This document shows, in pieces, positions 26,290-35,565 of a DNA stretch of 64,000 nucleotides; within the stretch, counting starts at the first letter, position 1, and every line of letters starts with the position of its first letter. The stretch lies in assembly GCA_964397625.1 (NCBI GenBank), contig CAYNJT010000011.1, forward strand, positions 1 through 64,000, read 5' to 3'. A program made the translations under genes and the position numbers. Under the pieces are notes generated by a model that saw only the letters and a program-made list of their open reading frames with translations, was not told the origin of the DNA and did no database searches. Source of the stretch: Leptolinea sp964397625. GTDB taxonomy: Bacteria; Chloroflexota; Anaerolineae; Anaerolineales; Anaerolineaceae.

Positions 26290-28454
26290 CAGTGGTCTCC
26301 CTTAATGCAAATGAAATAGTTGGATGGGAAAAGGAATTCGGAAAATCCGATGTGAGTGGCAAATAATAAGAGCCTTCTCAAACGCGGATATTTTGCCACC
26401 ATATACTTGTCCCTGACTGGAATTACCAGGTGAAAAGTGTCGGAAGCCATTTGTATGAATTCCTTTTCAGTAAATCCTGCGTGAGCACCAAAATAGTTCT
26501 CGAATTTTCCAGCCAACCGGTATTTGAGATCATTCAAATTCCATTTGACCTTCATTAAAATTGATTCATTATTGCTGGTTCCAATATAGGATACCAGACG
26601 ATGTTTATTCGGAAAACCGATGAAAAGAACAGATCCAGGCTGCATTACGCGGAAAAATTCATGAAGGGTTGTAACCGGATCCGTTACATGCTCGAGGACA
26701 TGATAGCTGTACACAAATGAGAAGCTCTTTTCAGCAAAACCAAGTTTAGAAATATCTTGAATGAATAGATTTACAGTTGGATGATCGTCTTGCCAGTTCT
26801 TGCTTGATATATTGAGATCAACCCCGGCTGTCTCCATCTGAAAAACTTCATGAACCAGGATGGCTTCAATCCCTGATCCAGCTCCTGCGACAAGAATTCT
26901 GCCGCCTTTCTTGAAATCCATATATCGCCGGGCAACCTCGTAAATTGCCTTCACTACGGCTCGCATCTTTGCTTCAACAACGGACTCTAAAGGGGCGTAT
27001 CCTGTTTCTTTGCTATAGTTATCAGTCGTTGAATTTTCCGGAGTTTTTAGCTCCATTCCATCAGGGTTGAGGAGATAAGCCGGATTGTCATCAGTCCGTG
27101 GCCGTCGGGTGATCGCCATGGAACAGGTAAATATGAGCATCAACATATACTGGGTTTCTGGATGCCCGAGGGTTAAAACCGATTCCGTTGAGCCCATCAA
27201 TAAAAAATATATGAGAATAAAAAAGAGGATTTTCGCGGGTAGGTCGTTATTTTCCAATGAAAATTTGCCCAGGTTGAATAACGTCATTGATATTAGGATC
27301 AACGTGAGCAGCAGACCCACATACCCGATCTCTATGGTAAGTTGAAGAGGGAAATTATGAGCGGATATTGTCTCAGGCAGCGCCCATGGCAGGAATAGAT
27401 TCGAATAAAGTCTGGAAATGTGAGATATCAATTGACCGTCAAATCCATAACCAATCAGATGCATTGGGTGGAAATCACTAAAAAAATCTGTGAACGCGGT
27501 CCAGATCACCATCCGACCCGATAACAGGGAATTTGCACCCGCCCCTGAAGTGGAATGGGAAAAAGACAACCAGGCCGGACCCTGACAATACCGCATGATC
27601 TGTATTAATCCAATCGGAATAAGAAGAGAAATGGGTGCCAGCCATTTTAAAACAGGGAATGTGCGGGTAAAAGGGATCAGCATGACCAGACCAGCGGCAA
27701 TAGCAAAAACAAGCGCGCCGCGGCAGTCGGTTAAAACAATGACATAAATACCGGTTAATAACCCTGCCAGTCCAAAGCCTTTTTCAATTCGGTTCCTACC
27801 CTGCATCAGGAATAGAAGGCCAGCCAGGAATGCCGCGCCACCCATGATCCCACTTGAATTAAATCCGACCGATGTGGGAAATAACGTTCTTGAGGTTATG
27901 ATCCCCAATTTAGCCAGGAACATTGCGGGAAATGTTTTGGTGAATGGATAAGGTGGTTCAAATCCAATCACCTGTAGAAGACAATTGGCAACAATATACG
28001 CAATTAAGGTGTAACAAACCGCACTCCGGTATTCGAACGAATCGGAATTATCGCGTTTCCTCAAAAAAACCACGAACGTGAAGAGTGTGAGGCAAATCCA
28101 GCTGATCCAATTCCAGAACGCGATTTCCGGTGAGACAATATACGAATAGGCGGCCCGAAGATGCGCCACGCTCTCGATCAATATAAAGAGTATGAGCAGA
28201 CCAACAAAGATTCGATTTATTACAACAAGTTCGGTTTCCTTTTTCGCCAGTTTAATACCGCCGCGAATGGCAAAAAAAAGGAGAATCAGGAGGCAGATAA
28301 ATCGAATGACAAGCTGGGGAATATATGAAAATGGTACATGTGCCATCGTAAGAAACAACGAAAGAACAAGAACCCAATAATCCAACCCCGCATTCAATAA
28401 TGACTGATTTTTCCGGGTATTAATTTCACCTTTCACAATAGATTGATTGTACAC
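26289..28454 (-). CDS. O-antigen ligase/polymerase fused to a SAM methyltransferase
   Basis: 721 residues in one open frame. Residues ~20-455 are polytopic, with an O-antigen ligase-like loop (SGRMVIWTAFTDFFSDFHPMHLIGYGFDG). After a hydrophilic linker, residues ~500-721 form a class I methyltransferase (LVAGAGSGIEAIL near 523, then YSYHVLEHVTDP). A fused cytoplasmic methyltransferase could cap or decorate the growing glycan. The start is GTG at 28454 with no good ribosome site, so the exact N-terminus is uncertain. Downstream it is coupled to the DUF115 gene. Confidence 0.82.
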   Translation of the reverse strand: MYNQSIVKGEINTRKNQSLLNAGLDYWVLVLSLFLTMAHVPFSYIPQLVIRFICLLILLFFAIRGGIKLAKKETELVVINRIFVGLLILFILIESVAHLRAAYSYIVSPEIAFWNWISWICLTLFTFVVFLRKRDNSDSFEYRSAVCYTLIAYIVANCLLQVIGFEPPYPFTKTFPAMFLAKLGIITSRTLFPTSVGFNSSGIMGGAAFLAGLLFLMQGRNRIEKGFGLAGLLTGIYVIVLTDCRGALVFAIAAGLVMLIPFTRTFPVLKWLAPISLLIPIGLIQIMRYCQGPAWLSFSHSTSGAGANSLLSGRMVIWTAFTDFFSDFHPMHLIGYGFDGQLISHISRLYSNLFLPWALPETISAHNFPLQLTIEIGYVGLLLTLILISMTLFNLGKFSLENNDLPAKILFFILIYFLLMGSTESVLTLGHPETQYMLMLIFTCSMAITRRPRTDDNPAYLLNPDGMELKTPENSTTDNYSKETGYAPLESVVEAKMRAVVKAIYEVARRYMDFKKGGRILVAGAGSGIEAILVHEVFQMETAGVDLNISSKNWQDDHPTVNLFIQDISKLGFAEKSFSFVYSYHVLEHVTDPVTTLHEFFRVMQPGSVLFIGFPNKHRLVSYIGTSNNESILMKVKWNLNDLKYRLAGKFENYFGAHAGFTEKEFIQMASDTFHLVIPVRDKYMVAKYPRLRRLLLFATHIGFSEFLFPSNYFICIKGDH

Positions 28455-28551
28455 TAAAGTCTTTTTGAAGAAAAAAGACAGAGGGCCTCCAAATTATTAC
28501 CGCTGGGGAGCATTGTAAGTTTTGATTTGTTTGGAAAATTCCGTTCTTAAG

Positions 28552-30093
28552 CTACTTCAACCGGGAAAATATCTCGGAAAACAACTGGTTGTCCTCTTTA
28601 TCCAATCCAAGGAATTTAAGTGTAAACAGAAATACCACTGTTACAAGGATGCAACAGGCCAGCAATGAGACCAAATCGGAGATTTGGAATAGACGTGGAA
28701 AAAACCCGGCAATTACTGCCAGGCAGCCCGCGAGAATTCCTTTGTAGAATCGACGATCATATGGCCAAAGACCTGCGTTTGTTTTCGCCATGATTGCGGC
28801 TGCGATATTCATTCCTCCCACGGAGATGGATGTCCCGATTGCCGCTCCGCTTATCCCGATCATCGGGACGAGCGCTAAACAAAGAGCGGTATTAACAACC
28901 AGAGCAGCAGAGGTAAGCCAAAACCAGCTTTTTTGCCGGCCAGTCATGATCAATAACATCCCCACAGCTCCAGTCGCACAATTGATCAATTGTCCAGCCG
29001 CCAGGATAATCAACGCAATCCAACCGGATATGTACTCAGAGCCATATACCACCGATAGAAGAATTGGGGATTGAAGAAGAAAGATCACAAATGGAATGAT
29101 CCCAAGGTAAAAATTCCATTTGGTTCCCACACGATATATTTCCTGCAGCCTTTCCCGATTTTTACGCGAATAGAGATCCGCGAACATGGGTCCGAGTATG
29201 GCATTGAAGGCCGCGTACAGGATGACAAAGATCATCGAGAGTTGGGAGATGGCCTGGTAAATGCCGTTCTCAGTGGAAGATAACAACGATCCTATGATCA
29301 ACCTGTCAACCCAGAACACAAATACAGAAAACACTCCCGCCAGAGATGTGGGAATTGAAAATGCCAGCACAGACCTGATTTCGGAGAGATCTGCGCGCAC
29401 TTTGGGTGAACCTAAAATTGAAAAGAGTGATCTGACAATCACGATACCCAGAATTCCGGTCAATAAAAACGATACAGTATCAGCTAGGATGGCCGCTTCA
29501 ACAGACAATTTGATAGCCAGAATGGCGCCGACGATTAAAACGATGGCAACCAGGGGTTGCCCAATATCCTCCAGTAAAACCGAATACTTCATGTTTAATG
29601 TGGTTCGGGTGGCGGCACTGGAGATGGGCAAAATGGCGCAAAACGGGAGGAATAAGGAGAACAACCTGAACACAATGGTCAGCTCAGGTTTCTGAAAAAC
29701 GGAAAGGCTTAACCAGGGGGCAATCAGGTAAAGAATGATTCCTAAAATAATACCTGTAAAAGCCGAAATCCATAACGAACTGGAAAGCAATCCTTTGATC
29801 AGTTCCGGTTTGTCCTGTTTTTTATATTCGGGGACAAACCTGATAACTCCCTGGGGGAATCCCAAGGGTATGACCATCTGTAAGATCCGGAAAACTGTCC
29901 ACCCTATCGAAAAGAGGCCAAACTGGCTCGCTCCAAGCGTTCGCGCCAGAATGACGTCCGTAATAAAACTCAACCCCCGGCCCGCGACCTTTCCCACCAG
30001 TGACAGGCTGGCCCCTCCGGCGATATGCTTTACATCCTGGCCAGAAGGATCAATTTCCATCATCAGGCCAGGTTGACTGTCACCATCCCCCAT
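28552..30093 (-). CDS. polysaccharide flippase (Wzx-like, MATE/MOP superfamily)
   Basis: 513 residues with about 14 predicted helices; the N-terminal GGASLSLVGKVAGRGLSFITDVILARTLGASQFGLFSIGWTV pattern is typical of Wzx proteins. It would flip undecaprenyl-PP-linked repeat units across the membrane for the O-antigen-type polymerases nearby. The ATG overlaps the rmlA stop (TAATG). Internal Met codons at residues 11-12 are alternative starts. Confidence 0.9.
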   Translation of the reverse strand: MGDGDSQPGLMMEIDPSGQDVKHIAGGASLSLVGKVAGRGLSFITDVILARTLGASQFGLFSIGWTVFRILQMVIPLGFPQGVIRFVPEYKKQDKPELIKGLLSSSLWISAFTGIILGIILYLIAPWLSLSVFQKPELTIVFRLFSLFLPFCAILPISSAATRTTLNMKYSVLLEDIGQPLVAIVLIVGAILAIKLSVEAAILADTVSFLLTGILGIVIVRSLFSILGSPKVRADLSEIRSVLAFSIPTSLAGVFSVFVFWVDRLIIGSLLSSTENGIYQAISQLSMIFVILYAAFNAILGPMFADLYSRKNRERLQEIYRVGTKWNFYLGIIPFVIFLLQSPILLSVVYGSEYISGWIALIILAAGQLINCATGAVGMLLIMTGRQKSWFWLTSAALVVNTALCLALVPMIGISGAAIGTSISVGGMNIAAAIMAKTNAGLWPYDRRFYKGILAGCLAVIAGFFPRLFQISDLVSLLACCILVTVVFLFTLKFLGLDKEDNQLFSEIFSRLK

Positions 30094-31123
30094 TATTTCT
30101 CATCTTCCAGCAACCTCAACAGGTATTGCCCGTACTGATTGGCGGAAATCTTTTCCGCCTGTTTCTTCAATCCATCTTTGTCTATATACCCCATACGGTA
30201 GGCGATTTCTTCCGGGCATGAGATCATCCACCCCTGGCGCTCTTCCACCACCTGCACGAAATTAGCTGCCTGCAACAGCGATTCCTGCGTGCCGGCATCC
30301 AGCCAGGCAATGCCTCTACCCAACACTTCCACGCGAAGTTCATCGCGATCCAGGTATTTCTGGATCAGGTCAGTGATTTCCAGTTCTCCGCGTCTGGATG
30401 GTTTCTGGTTTTCCACTTCTTTACACACGGTATTATCAAAAAAATAGATACCGGGCACGGCAAAATTGGAGCGCGGGTTTTCAGGCTTTTCTTCCAGGCT
30501 GATCACTTTGCCGGTGGCGTCATCAAATTCGACAACCCCGTAGCGTTCCGGGTCGCGCACCGGGTAGGCAAAAATAACCGCGCCTGACGTATTGCGCGAG
30601 GCGGATTGCAGCTTATCCACCAGGCCAGATCCGTAGATGATGTTATCACCCAGGATTAATGCCACCGGGTCGCAGCCAATGAAATCGCGGCCGATAATAA
30701 ACGCGTCAGCCAGCCCGCGCGGGGACGGCTGTTCGGCAAAAGAGAATTTCATTCCCCATTGTGATCCATCCCCCAGCAAGCGCTGGAACGCGTCCATNNN
30801 NNNNNNNNNNNNNNNNNNNNNNNNNNNNNNNNNNNNNNNNNNNNNNNNNNNNNNNNNNNNNNNNNNNNNNNNNNNNNNNNNNNNNNNNNNNNNNNNNAGA
30901 ATTTCATTCCCCATTGTGATCCATCCCCCAGCAAGCGCTGGAACGCGTCCATACTATCCGGTGAGGTGATGATCAACACCTCACGGATACCTGCCAACAT
31001 TAAAGTGGAAAGCGGGTAATACACCATGGGCTTGTCATAAACCGGCAGCAACTGCTTGCTCATTGCCAGCGTTAATGGATACAACCGGGTTCCATAACCA
31101 CCTGCCAGAATGATCCCTTTCAT
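30093..31123 (-). CDS. rmlA: glucose-1-phosphate thymidylyltransferase RmlA, interrupted by a false gap
   Basis: Makes dTDP-glucose from dTTP and glucose-1-phosphate, the first step of dTDP-deoxysugar synthesis. The N-terminal half has the GGYGTRLYPLT nucleotide-binding motif and SKQLLPVYDKPM; the C-terminal half has GDNIIYG, FEEKP-like SLEEKP and AWLDAGT. The coding sequence contains 100 Ns and a 55-bp duplication at the join. Removing both leaves 876 bases, exactly 292 codons with the stop, i.e. 291 residues, the normal RmlA length. The gene is therefore intact. Its ATG overlaps the rmlB stop (ATGA). Confidence 0.93.
30743..30952. repeat. 55-bp identical ends around a 100-N gap (assembly artefact)
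   Basis: Bases 30743-30797 and 30898-30952 are identical and directly abut the Ns at 30798-30897. An overlap of exactly 55 fits two contigs ending at one de Bruijn graph node with k=55 that a scaffolder joined with a fixed 100-N spacer. It is not a biological repeat. Confidence 0.93.
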
Positions 31124-32208
31124 TTTTTGTTGCCTCCACGTTCCGAGTAATTCTTTCGCATCCAATCTTTATACGTCTGTCTGGCAGTGATACACTCAAC
31201 CCAGGCCAGGTTATCAAGGTACCATCGCACCGTCTTTCGTAAACCAGTCTCCAGAGTATGGCGCGGCGACCAACCCAATTCCCGGTTGATCTTCGTGCTG
31301 TCCATGGCATAACGCCGGTCGTGGCCTGGCCGGTCTTCCACATAGGTGATCAGTGATTCATGCGGCCGGAATTTGGATTGCGGAACCAGCTCATCCAACA
31401 ACCGGCAAATCGTCTGCACAATGGTCAGGTTTGCCGGCTGGTTTGATCCGCCGATATTGTAGGTCTCGCCAACACGCCCTTTGAGAACAATCTGTTCAAT
31501 GGCCTCACAGTGGTCTTCCACATAAAGCCAGTCTCTAATCTGCTGTCCGTCGCCGTATACCGGTATCTTACGACCTTTCAACGCGTTCAAGATAACCACC
31601 GGTATCAACTTTTCCGGAAATTGGAAAGGCCCGTAATTATTAGAGCAATTGGATATGGTAACAGGAAGACCATACGTGTGCCCATAAGCCCGCACCAGAT
31701 GATCGCTCCCCGCCTTGGAGGCTGAATATGGGGAGTTAGGCAGATAGGGAGATTCCTCCGTCCAGGCCGGTTCGCCTGCCTTCAGAGTGCCAAAAACCTC
31801 ATCCGTGGAGATATGATGAAAGCGTTTTTCTCGAGTTGATGGACTGGCATCATCTTGCCAGTAATGTCGAACAGCGTCAAGCAGTGTTGCAGTTCCGGTG
31901 ATATTGGTTTGAATGAATTGCATTGGGCCGAGAATGGAACGGTCAACATGTGTCTCAGCAGCAAAATGAACAACTGTGTCTATGTTTTTCTCTCGCAACA
32001 GGGCGTCAAGCAGGGGGCGGTCGCAAATATCACCCTGCACAAAATCATAGCAAGCCTGCCCCTCAAAACCTGCCAGATTCTCCCTGGTACCGGCATAGGT
32101 TAATAGATCCAGATTCGTTACATGTACATCAGGTTGAGTGGTTAAGATTCTGTGAATAAAATTGGTTCCGATAAATCCGGCCCCGCCGGTTACCAGCCAG
32201 TTTGCCAT
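31120..32208 (-). CDS. rmlB: dTDP-glucose 4,6-dehydratase RmlB
   Basis: 362 residues, normal length. NAD-binding GGAGFIG at residues ~8-14, HFAAETHVDRSI, HISTDEVFG with the TDE catalytic set, and YSASKAGSDHLVRAY (YxxxK) are all present. It converts dTDP-glucose to dTDP-4-keto-6-deoxyglucose. It is the first gene of the minus-strand polysaccharide operon, with GGAGG before the ATG and overlapping rmlA. rmlC and rmlD are not found in the window, so the product need not be rhamnose. Confidence 0.96.
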   Translation of the reverse strand: MANWLVTGGAGFIGTNFIHRILTTQPDVHVTNLDLLTYAGTRENLAGFEGQACYDFVQGDICDRPLLDALLREKNIDTVVHFAAETHVDRSILGPMQFIQTNITGTATLLDAVRHYWQDDASPSTREKRFHHISTDEVFGTLKAGEPAWTEESPYLPNSPYSASKAGSDHLVRAYGHTYGLPVTISNCSNNYGPFQFPEKLIPVVILNALKGRKIPVYGDGQQIRDWLYVEDHCEAIEQIVLKGRVGETYNIGGSNQPANLTIVQTICRLLDELVPQSKFRPHESLITYVEDRPGHDRRYAMDSTKINRELGWSPRHTLETGLRKTVRWYLDNLAWVECITARQTYKDWMRKNYSERGGNKK

Positions 32209-32243
32209 GCAGCCTCCAACAATCCATCTGGGTTTGCGAGTGA

Positions 32244-32249
32244 ATTATA
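32244..32249 (-). promoter_or_regulatory. -10 box for the rmlB operon
   Basis: TATAAT on the minus strand, 35 bp before the rmlB ATG. No good -35 is present at 16-18 bp. It is placed correctly for the head of the operon. Confidence 0.45.
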
Positions 32250-32351
32250 GTGGAAAAATGAAAAACAGCCTTATATGTCTATCTGCATAACCGGTAAAAT
32301 AATGTATAATAATATACAGGCAGACCTTAAAATTTTTTCTGTAGTGTGTTT

Positions 32352-32663
32352 CTACAGATTGCCTTCTACATTGAAGCGATTGAGTATTTCGGAATCATCC
32401 CTCCCGGAATGGGAGTAGAAGTTGGCAGCATTGCACTTTTCATACAGGGTTTTACTCGTGGTAGTTGCCTTTACTGGCATCCCTGTACTTACAGATGTGT
32501 ATAACAGATCTACCTGATTATCTGTTATATACGCTGACTCATAGTAGCCTCCAACCTGCTCATCAAAATACCGGGGGTGTGCCATCACAGGCGAGCCATA
32601 CCTGTCGAGAAATCACACGCGATTTAACCAGAAAATACTCATGGAAGGCGGTCGGCTTATGAA
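32352..32663 (-). pseudogene. possible protein remnant with frameshift
   Basis: The 470-bp space between rmlB and recX holds protein-like minus-strand frames. Frame one (32352-32588, plus a few codons upstream) gives a polar, Tyr-rich stretch including RYFDEQVGGYYESAY. A second frame immediately upstream (about 32560-32663) reads SIHKPTAFHEYFLVKSRV and WLACDGTPPVF. Together they look like one degraded gene joined by a frameshift near 32570. No family is recognised and no clear ribosome site is seen. It could be chance. Confidence 0.3.
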
Positions 32664-32680
32664 TCGATCAGGTGATCTGC

Positions 32681-33319
32681 ATGCCCTGTATTACCGACCT
32701 AAAGATCCAGAAGCATAATCCCAACCGCCTAAATGTGTATCTTGACGGTGAATATGCCTTTGGAGTAGAAAGGCTGGTAGCCGCCTGGCTTTGCGTGGGA
32801 GATACTGTCGACCGCGCAAGAATTGAAGACCTCTTGCGAAAAGACGAACAGGAACGAGCTTATCTGCGTGCCCTGCGGTTGATCAATATCCGCCCGCGTT
32901 CCGTCTGGGAGATAACCACCCGGCTCAAAAAAGCCGGCTTTGATGAATCGGTCATCCCGACGACCATCGAACGTCTGAAAAACGCCGGATTGATCAGTGA
33001 CGCGGATTTTGCCCGTACATGGGTTGAGAATCGCTGCACATTCCGCCCGCGCGCAAAACGGGTTCTGGTATTGGAATTGCATCAAAAAGGATTAGCCGAA
33101 ACAGAAATTCAGTCGGCAGTCAGCCATCTTGATGAAGACGCTCTTGCCATTAAAGCGGCAGAGAAATACGCTTCCAGATGTAAAAATCTGCCGTTTGATG
33201 AATTCCGCAAAAAAATGCTTGGATACCTTTCCCGCCGTGGTTTCAACTATGGACCAACCGCGGAAGCTATTCAAAGAACCTGGCAAAAATTGCAGGTTGA
33301 TGCGGAAATCTTACCTTAA
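32681..33319 (+). CDS. recX: regulatory protein RecX
   Basis: 212 residues with the three-helix repeat architecture of RecX (LRALRLINIRPRSVWEITTRLKKAGF, then DADFARTWVENR, then LGYLSRRGFNYGPTAEAIQ). RecX binds RecA filaments and modulates recombinase activity. recA is not adjacent in the window. I start at ATG 32681, which has AGGTGAT 4 bases upstream; a GTG lies at 32672. It is followed by rny 24 bp later in the same direction. Confidence 0.9.
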   Translation: MPCITDLKIQKHNPNRLNVYLDGEYAFGVERLVAAWLCVGDTVDRARIEDLLRKDEQERAYLRALRLINIRPRSVWEITTRLKKAGFDESVIPTTIERLKNAGLISDADFARTWVENRCTFRPRAKRVLVLELHQKGLAETEIQSAVSHLDEDALAIKAAEKYASRCKNLPFDEFRKKMLGYLSRRGFNYGPTAEAIQRTWQKLQVDAEILP

Positions 33320-33343
33320 CTATATGAATACTAAGAGGAACTT

Positions 33344-34876
33344 ATGTTAACACCGGAAAGTTTTATACCCATAATCATAGGGGACATAGTGGTGGTGGCT
33401 ATCGTGATCTTTGTCATCGCCCGGATCCTCACCAGCAATATTAAAAAAGAACAACAATACAAATCTGATTCCATCATCGCTGCCGCGAATGAAAAATCGA
33501 AGACCATTGAATTGGAGGCCCGGGATAAAGCATTAAAAATTCTTCAGCAATCCGAAGCTGAAGCCACCCGCCTTCGTTCTGAACATGCAGCAGAAGAAGA
33601 ACGCCTGCAACGCCGCCGCAGCGATCTGGACAGCCGCATGGAACGCCTTGAACAGCGTGAACAAGCCTTGAACAAACGGCAGAGTGTGATGGACCGACGT
33701 GCCAATGAAGTCGAAAAAATGTACACGCAGCAGATGGAAGAGTTGCAAAATATCGCCAAGATGACCCAGGACGAAGCCCGCAGCCAGTTACTTGCCGAGA
33801 CCGAAAAGGAATCCCGCAATGATATGGCACGCATTATTCGCCAGATCGAAGCTGAAGCCCGCGCGGAAGGCGAAAAACGCGCCCGTGAATTGATCGCCGA
33901 CGCCATCCAGCGGGTTGCCTCTGACCATGTGGCAGAAGTTACTTCATCCATCGTTACACTGCCCAACGAGGAAATGAAAGGCCGCATTGTTGGACGTAAC
34001 GGCCGTAATATCCGAGCCTTTGAACAGGCCGCCGGGGTTGATGTTATTGTGGATGACACCCCCGAATCGGTAACGGTATCCTGCTTCGACGCGGTTCGCC
34101 GTGAGATCGCCCGCCGCGCTCTGGCCCGCCTCATTCTTGACGGCCGCATCCACCCGGCGCATATTGAAAAAGTGCTCAGCGAAGAACAACGCCAGGTGGA
34201 TAAGGATATCGAGGAAGCCGGTGAGCAGGCGGCTTACGATGCCGGAGTGGCCGGTCTTCACCCTGAAGTAACCCGAATGTTAGGACGTTTAAAATACCGC
34301 ACATCCTACGGCCAAAACCAACTGGCACACGCCGTTGAGGTTTCCAAGCTGGCAGCGGTCATTGCCGCTGAACTTAGCGCCAATGTTGAGGTTGCCAAAG
34401 CGGGCGGCCTTCTGCATGATCTTGGTAAAGCCATGGATCACAACACGGAAGGCACACATGCCATGATCGGCGCGGAATATGCCAAACGGTATGGTGTCAA
34501 CGTCCGCGTGGTAAACACCATTGCTTCACACCACCATGAAACCGAGCAGGAATCTGTTGAAGCAGTCATCGTGGAAGCTGCCGATGCCATTAGCGGTGCC
34601 CGTCCAGGCGCCCGCCGTGAAGACCTTGAACAGTACATCAAACGCCTGCGCGCGTTGGAAGAAGTTGCCAACTCGTTCAAGGGCGTTTCCCAGAGCTATG
34701 CCATTCAGGCCGGCCGCGAAGTACGCATCATTGTCCGCCCTGAAGAGATCGACGATCTCGCCAGCACCCGTCTTGCCAAAGACATTGCCAAGCAGATCGA
34801 AGAGACCATGCAGTATCCCGGTCAGATCAAGGTGACCGTCATCCGCGAAACCCGCGCCACCGAATACGCAAAATAG
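33344..34876 (+). CDS. rny: ribonuclease Y
   Basis: 510 residues, normal length. There is an N-terminal membrane helix (IIIGDIVVVAIVIFVIARIL), a long charged coiled coil (residues ~30-190) and a KH domain with GRIVGRNGRNIRAFE. The HD phosphohydrolase domain has HDLGK at residues ~358-362 and ASHHHETE. This membrane-attached endoribonuclease starts decay of many mRNAs. AGAGGAAC precedes the ATG and a clear terminator follows. Confidence 0.97.
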   Translation: MLTPESFIPIIIGDIVVVAIVIFVIARILTSNIKKEQQYKSDSIIAAANEKSKTIELEARDKALKILQQSEAEATRLRSEHAAEEERLQRRRSDLDSRMERLEQREQALNKRQSVMDRRANEVEKMYTQQMEELQNIAKMTQDEARSQLLAETEKESRNDMARIIRQIEAEARAEGEKRARELIADAIQRVASDHVAEVTSSIVTLPNEEMKGRIVGRNGRNIRAFEQAAGVDVIVDDTPESVTVSCFDAVRREIARRALARLILDGRIHPAHIEKVLSEEQRQVDKDIEEAGEQAAYDAGVAGLHPEVTRMLGRLKYRTSYGQNQLAHAVEVSKLAAVIAAELSANVEVAKAGGLLHDLGKAMDHNTEGTHAMIGAEYAKRYGVNVRVVNTIASHHHETEQESVEAVIVEAADAISGARPGARREDLEQYIKRLRALEEVANSFKGVSQSYAIQAGREVRIIVRPEEIDDLASTRLAKDIAKQIEETMQYPGQIKVTVIRETRATEYAK

Positions 34877-34891
34877 ACGAATGAAATTCCG

Positions 34892-34928
34892 AGAGGCTGT
34901 TCCAGACCAATGGGATAGCCTCTTTTTT
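34892..34928 (+). terminator. Intrinsic terminator after rny
   Basis: AGAGGCT (34892-34898) pairs with AGCCTCT (34917-34923), followed by five more Ts. It begins 15 bp after the rny stop. Confidence 0.85.
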
Positions 34929-35565
34929 AATTCAAGTATGGATTAAATTCGATCTCTTCATCCACCGAGGTAGATTCCCCATGACCGGGCATCAAGATCG
35001 TATCCCCTGGCAAGGTCAATATGCGGGTATAAATGCTCTGAAGTAATTGATCCTGGTCAGCCCCTTGAAGATCGGTACGACCAACGCTTTGCTTGAATAT
35101 CAAATCACCGGTGAATGCCGTCTGCAGATCACTAGCGTAAAAAACCACATGCCCGCTGCTGTGCCCCGGAGTGTGCAGTACCGATATAACGGAGTTTCCC
35201 AGGTTTAGTAAAGCATCATCGGCCAGCATCCCGGTTGGCTCCGGCATCGACGGCATCGGCAAGCCAAATTGTTTGGCTAAACCGCCATCCCGGTACATGG
35301 GAGCGTCAGCTTCGTGAATGAACACCGGAATTGACAGCCCCAATAAAGAATGGATTGCCGCGATTCCGATGAAATGGTCAAAATGACCGTGTGTCAACCA
35401 GATACCGGTTAGATCAAGCCGGTTTGATTCAATAAACTCAATCACAGATACCGGATCAAAACTGGGGTCGATAACTGCTGCCTGCCCGGATTCATCATCC
35501 CACAACAGGTAGGTGTTGTTCTCAATCTGCCCCAGTACAAAAGTCTCAACTTTGAGGCACATCAA
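34927..35565 (-). CDS. MBL-fold metallohydrolase (glyoxalase II-like)
   Basis: 212 residues with the metallo-beta-lactamase set THGHFDH, HTPGHSSGH, TGDLIF and a final PGHGEST. Family members hydrolyse thioesters such as S-lactoylglutathione or related compounds in the cytoplasm; the substrate is not determined. The start overlaps the stop of the upstream Xaa-Pro peptidase gene by 4 bases (ATGA), so the pair is coupled. Confidence 0.9.
   Translation of the reverse strand: MMCLKVETFVLGQIENNTYLLWDDESGQAAVIDPSFDPVSVIEFIESNRLDLTGIWLTHGHFDHFIGIAAIHSLLGLSIPVFIHEADAPMYRDGGLAKQFGLPMPSMPEPTGMLADDALLNLGNSVISVLHTPGHSSGHVVFYASDLQTAFTGDLIFKQSVGRTDLQGADQDQLLQSIYTRILTLPGDTILMPGHGESTSVDEEIEFNPYLN

Noticed and set aside
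30743..30952. 55-bp direct repeat as a mobile-element target or biological repeat
   Set aside because: Both copies directly abut the Ns, and removing one restores a normal RmlA in frame.
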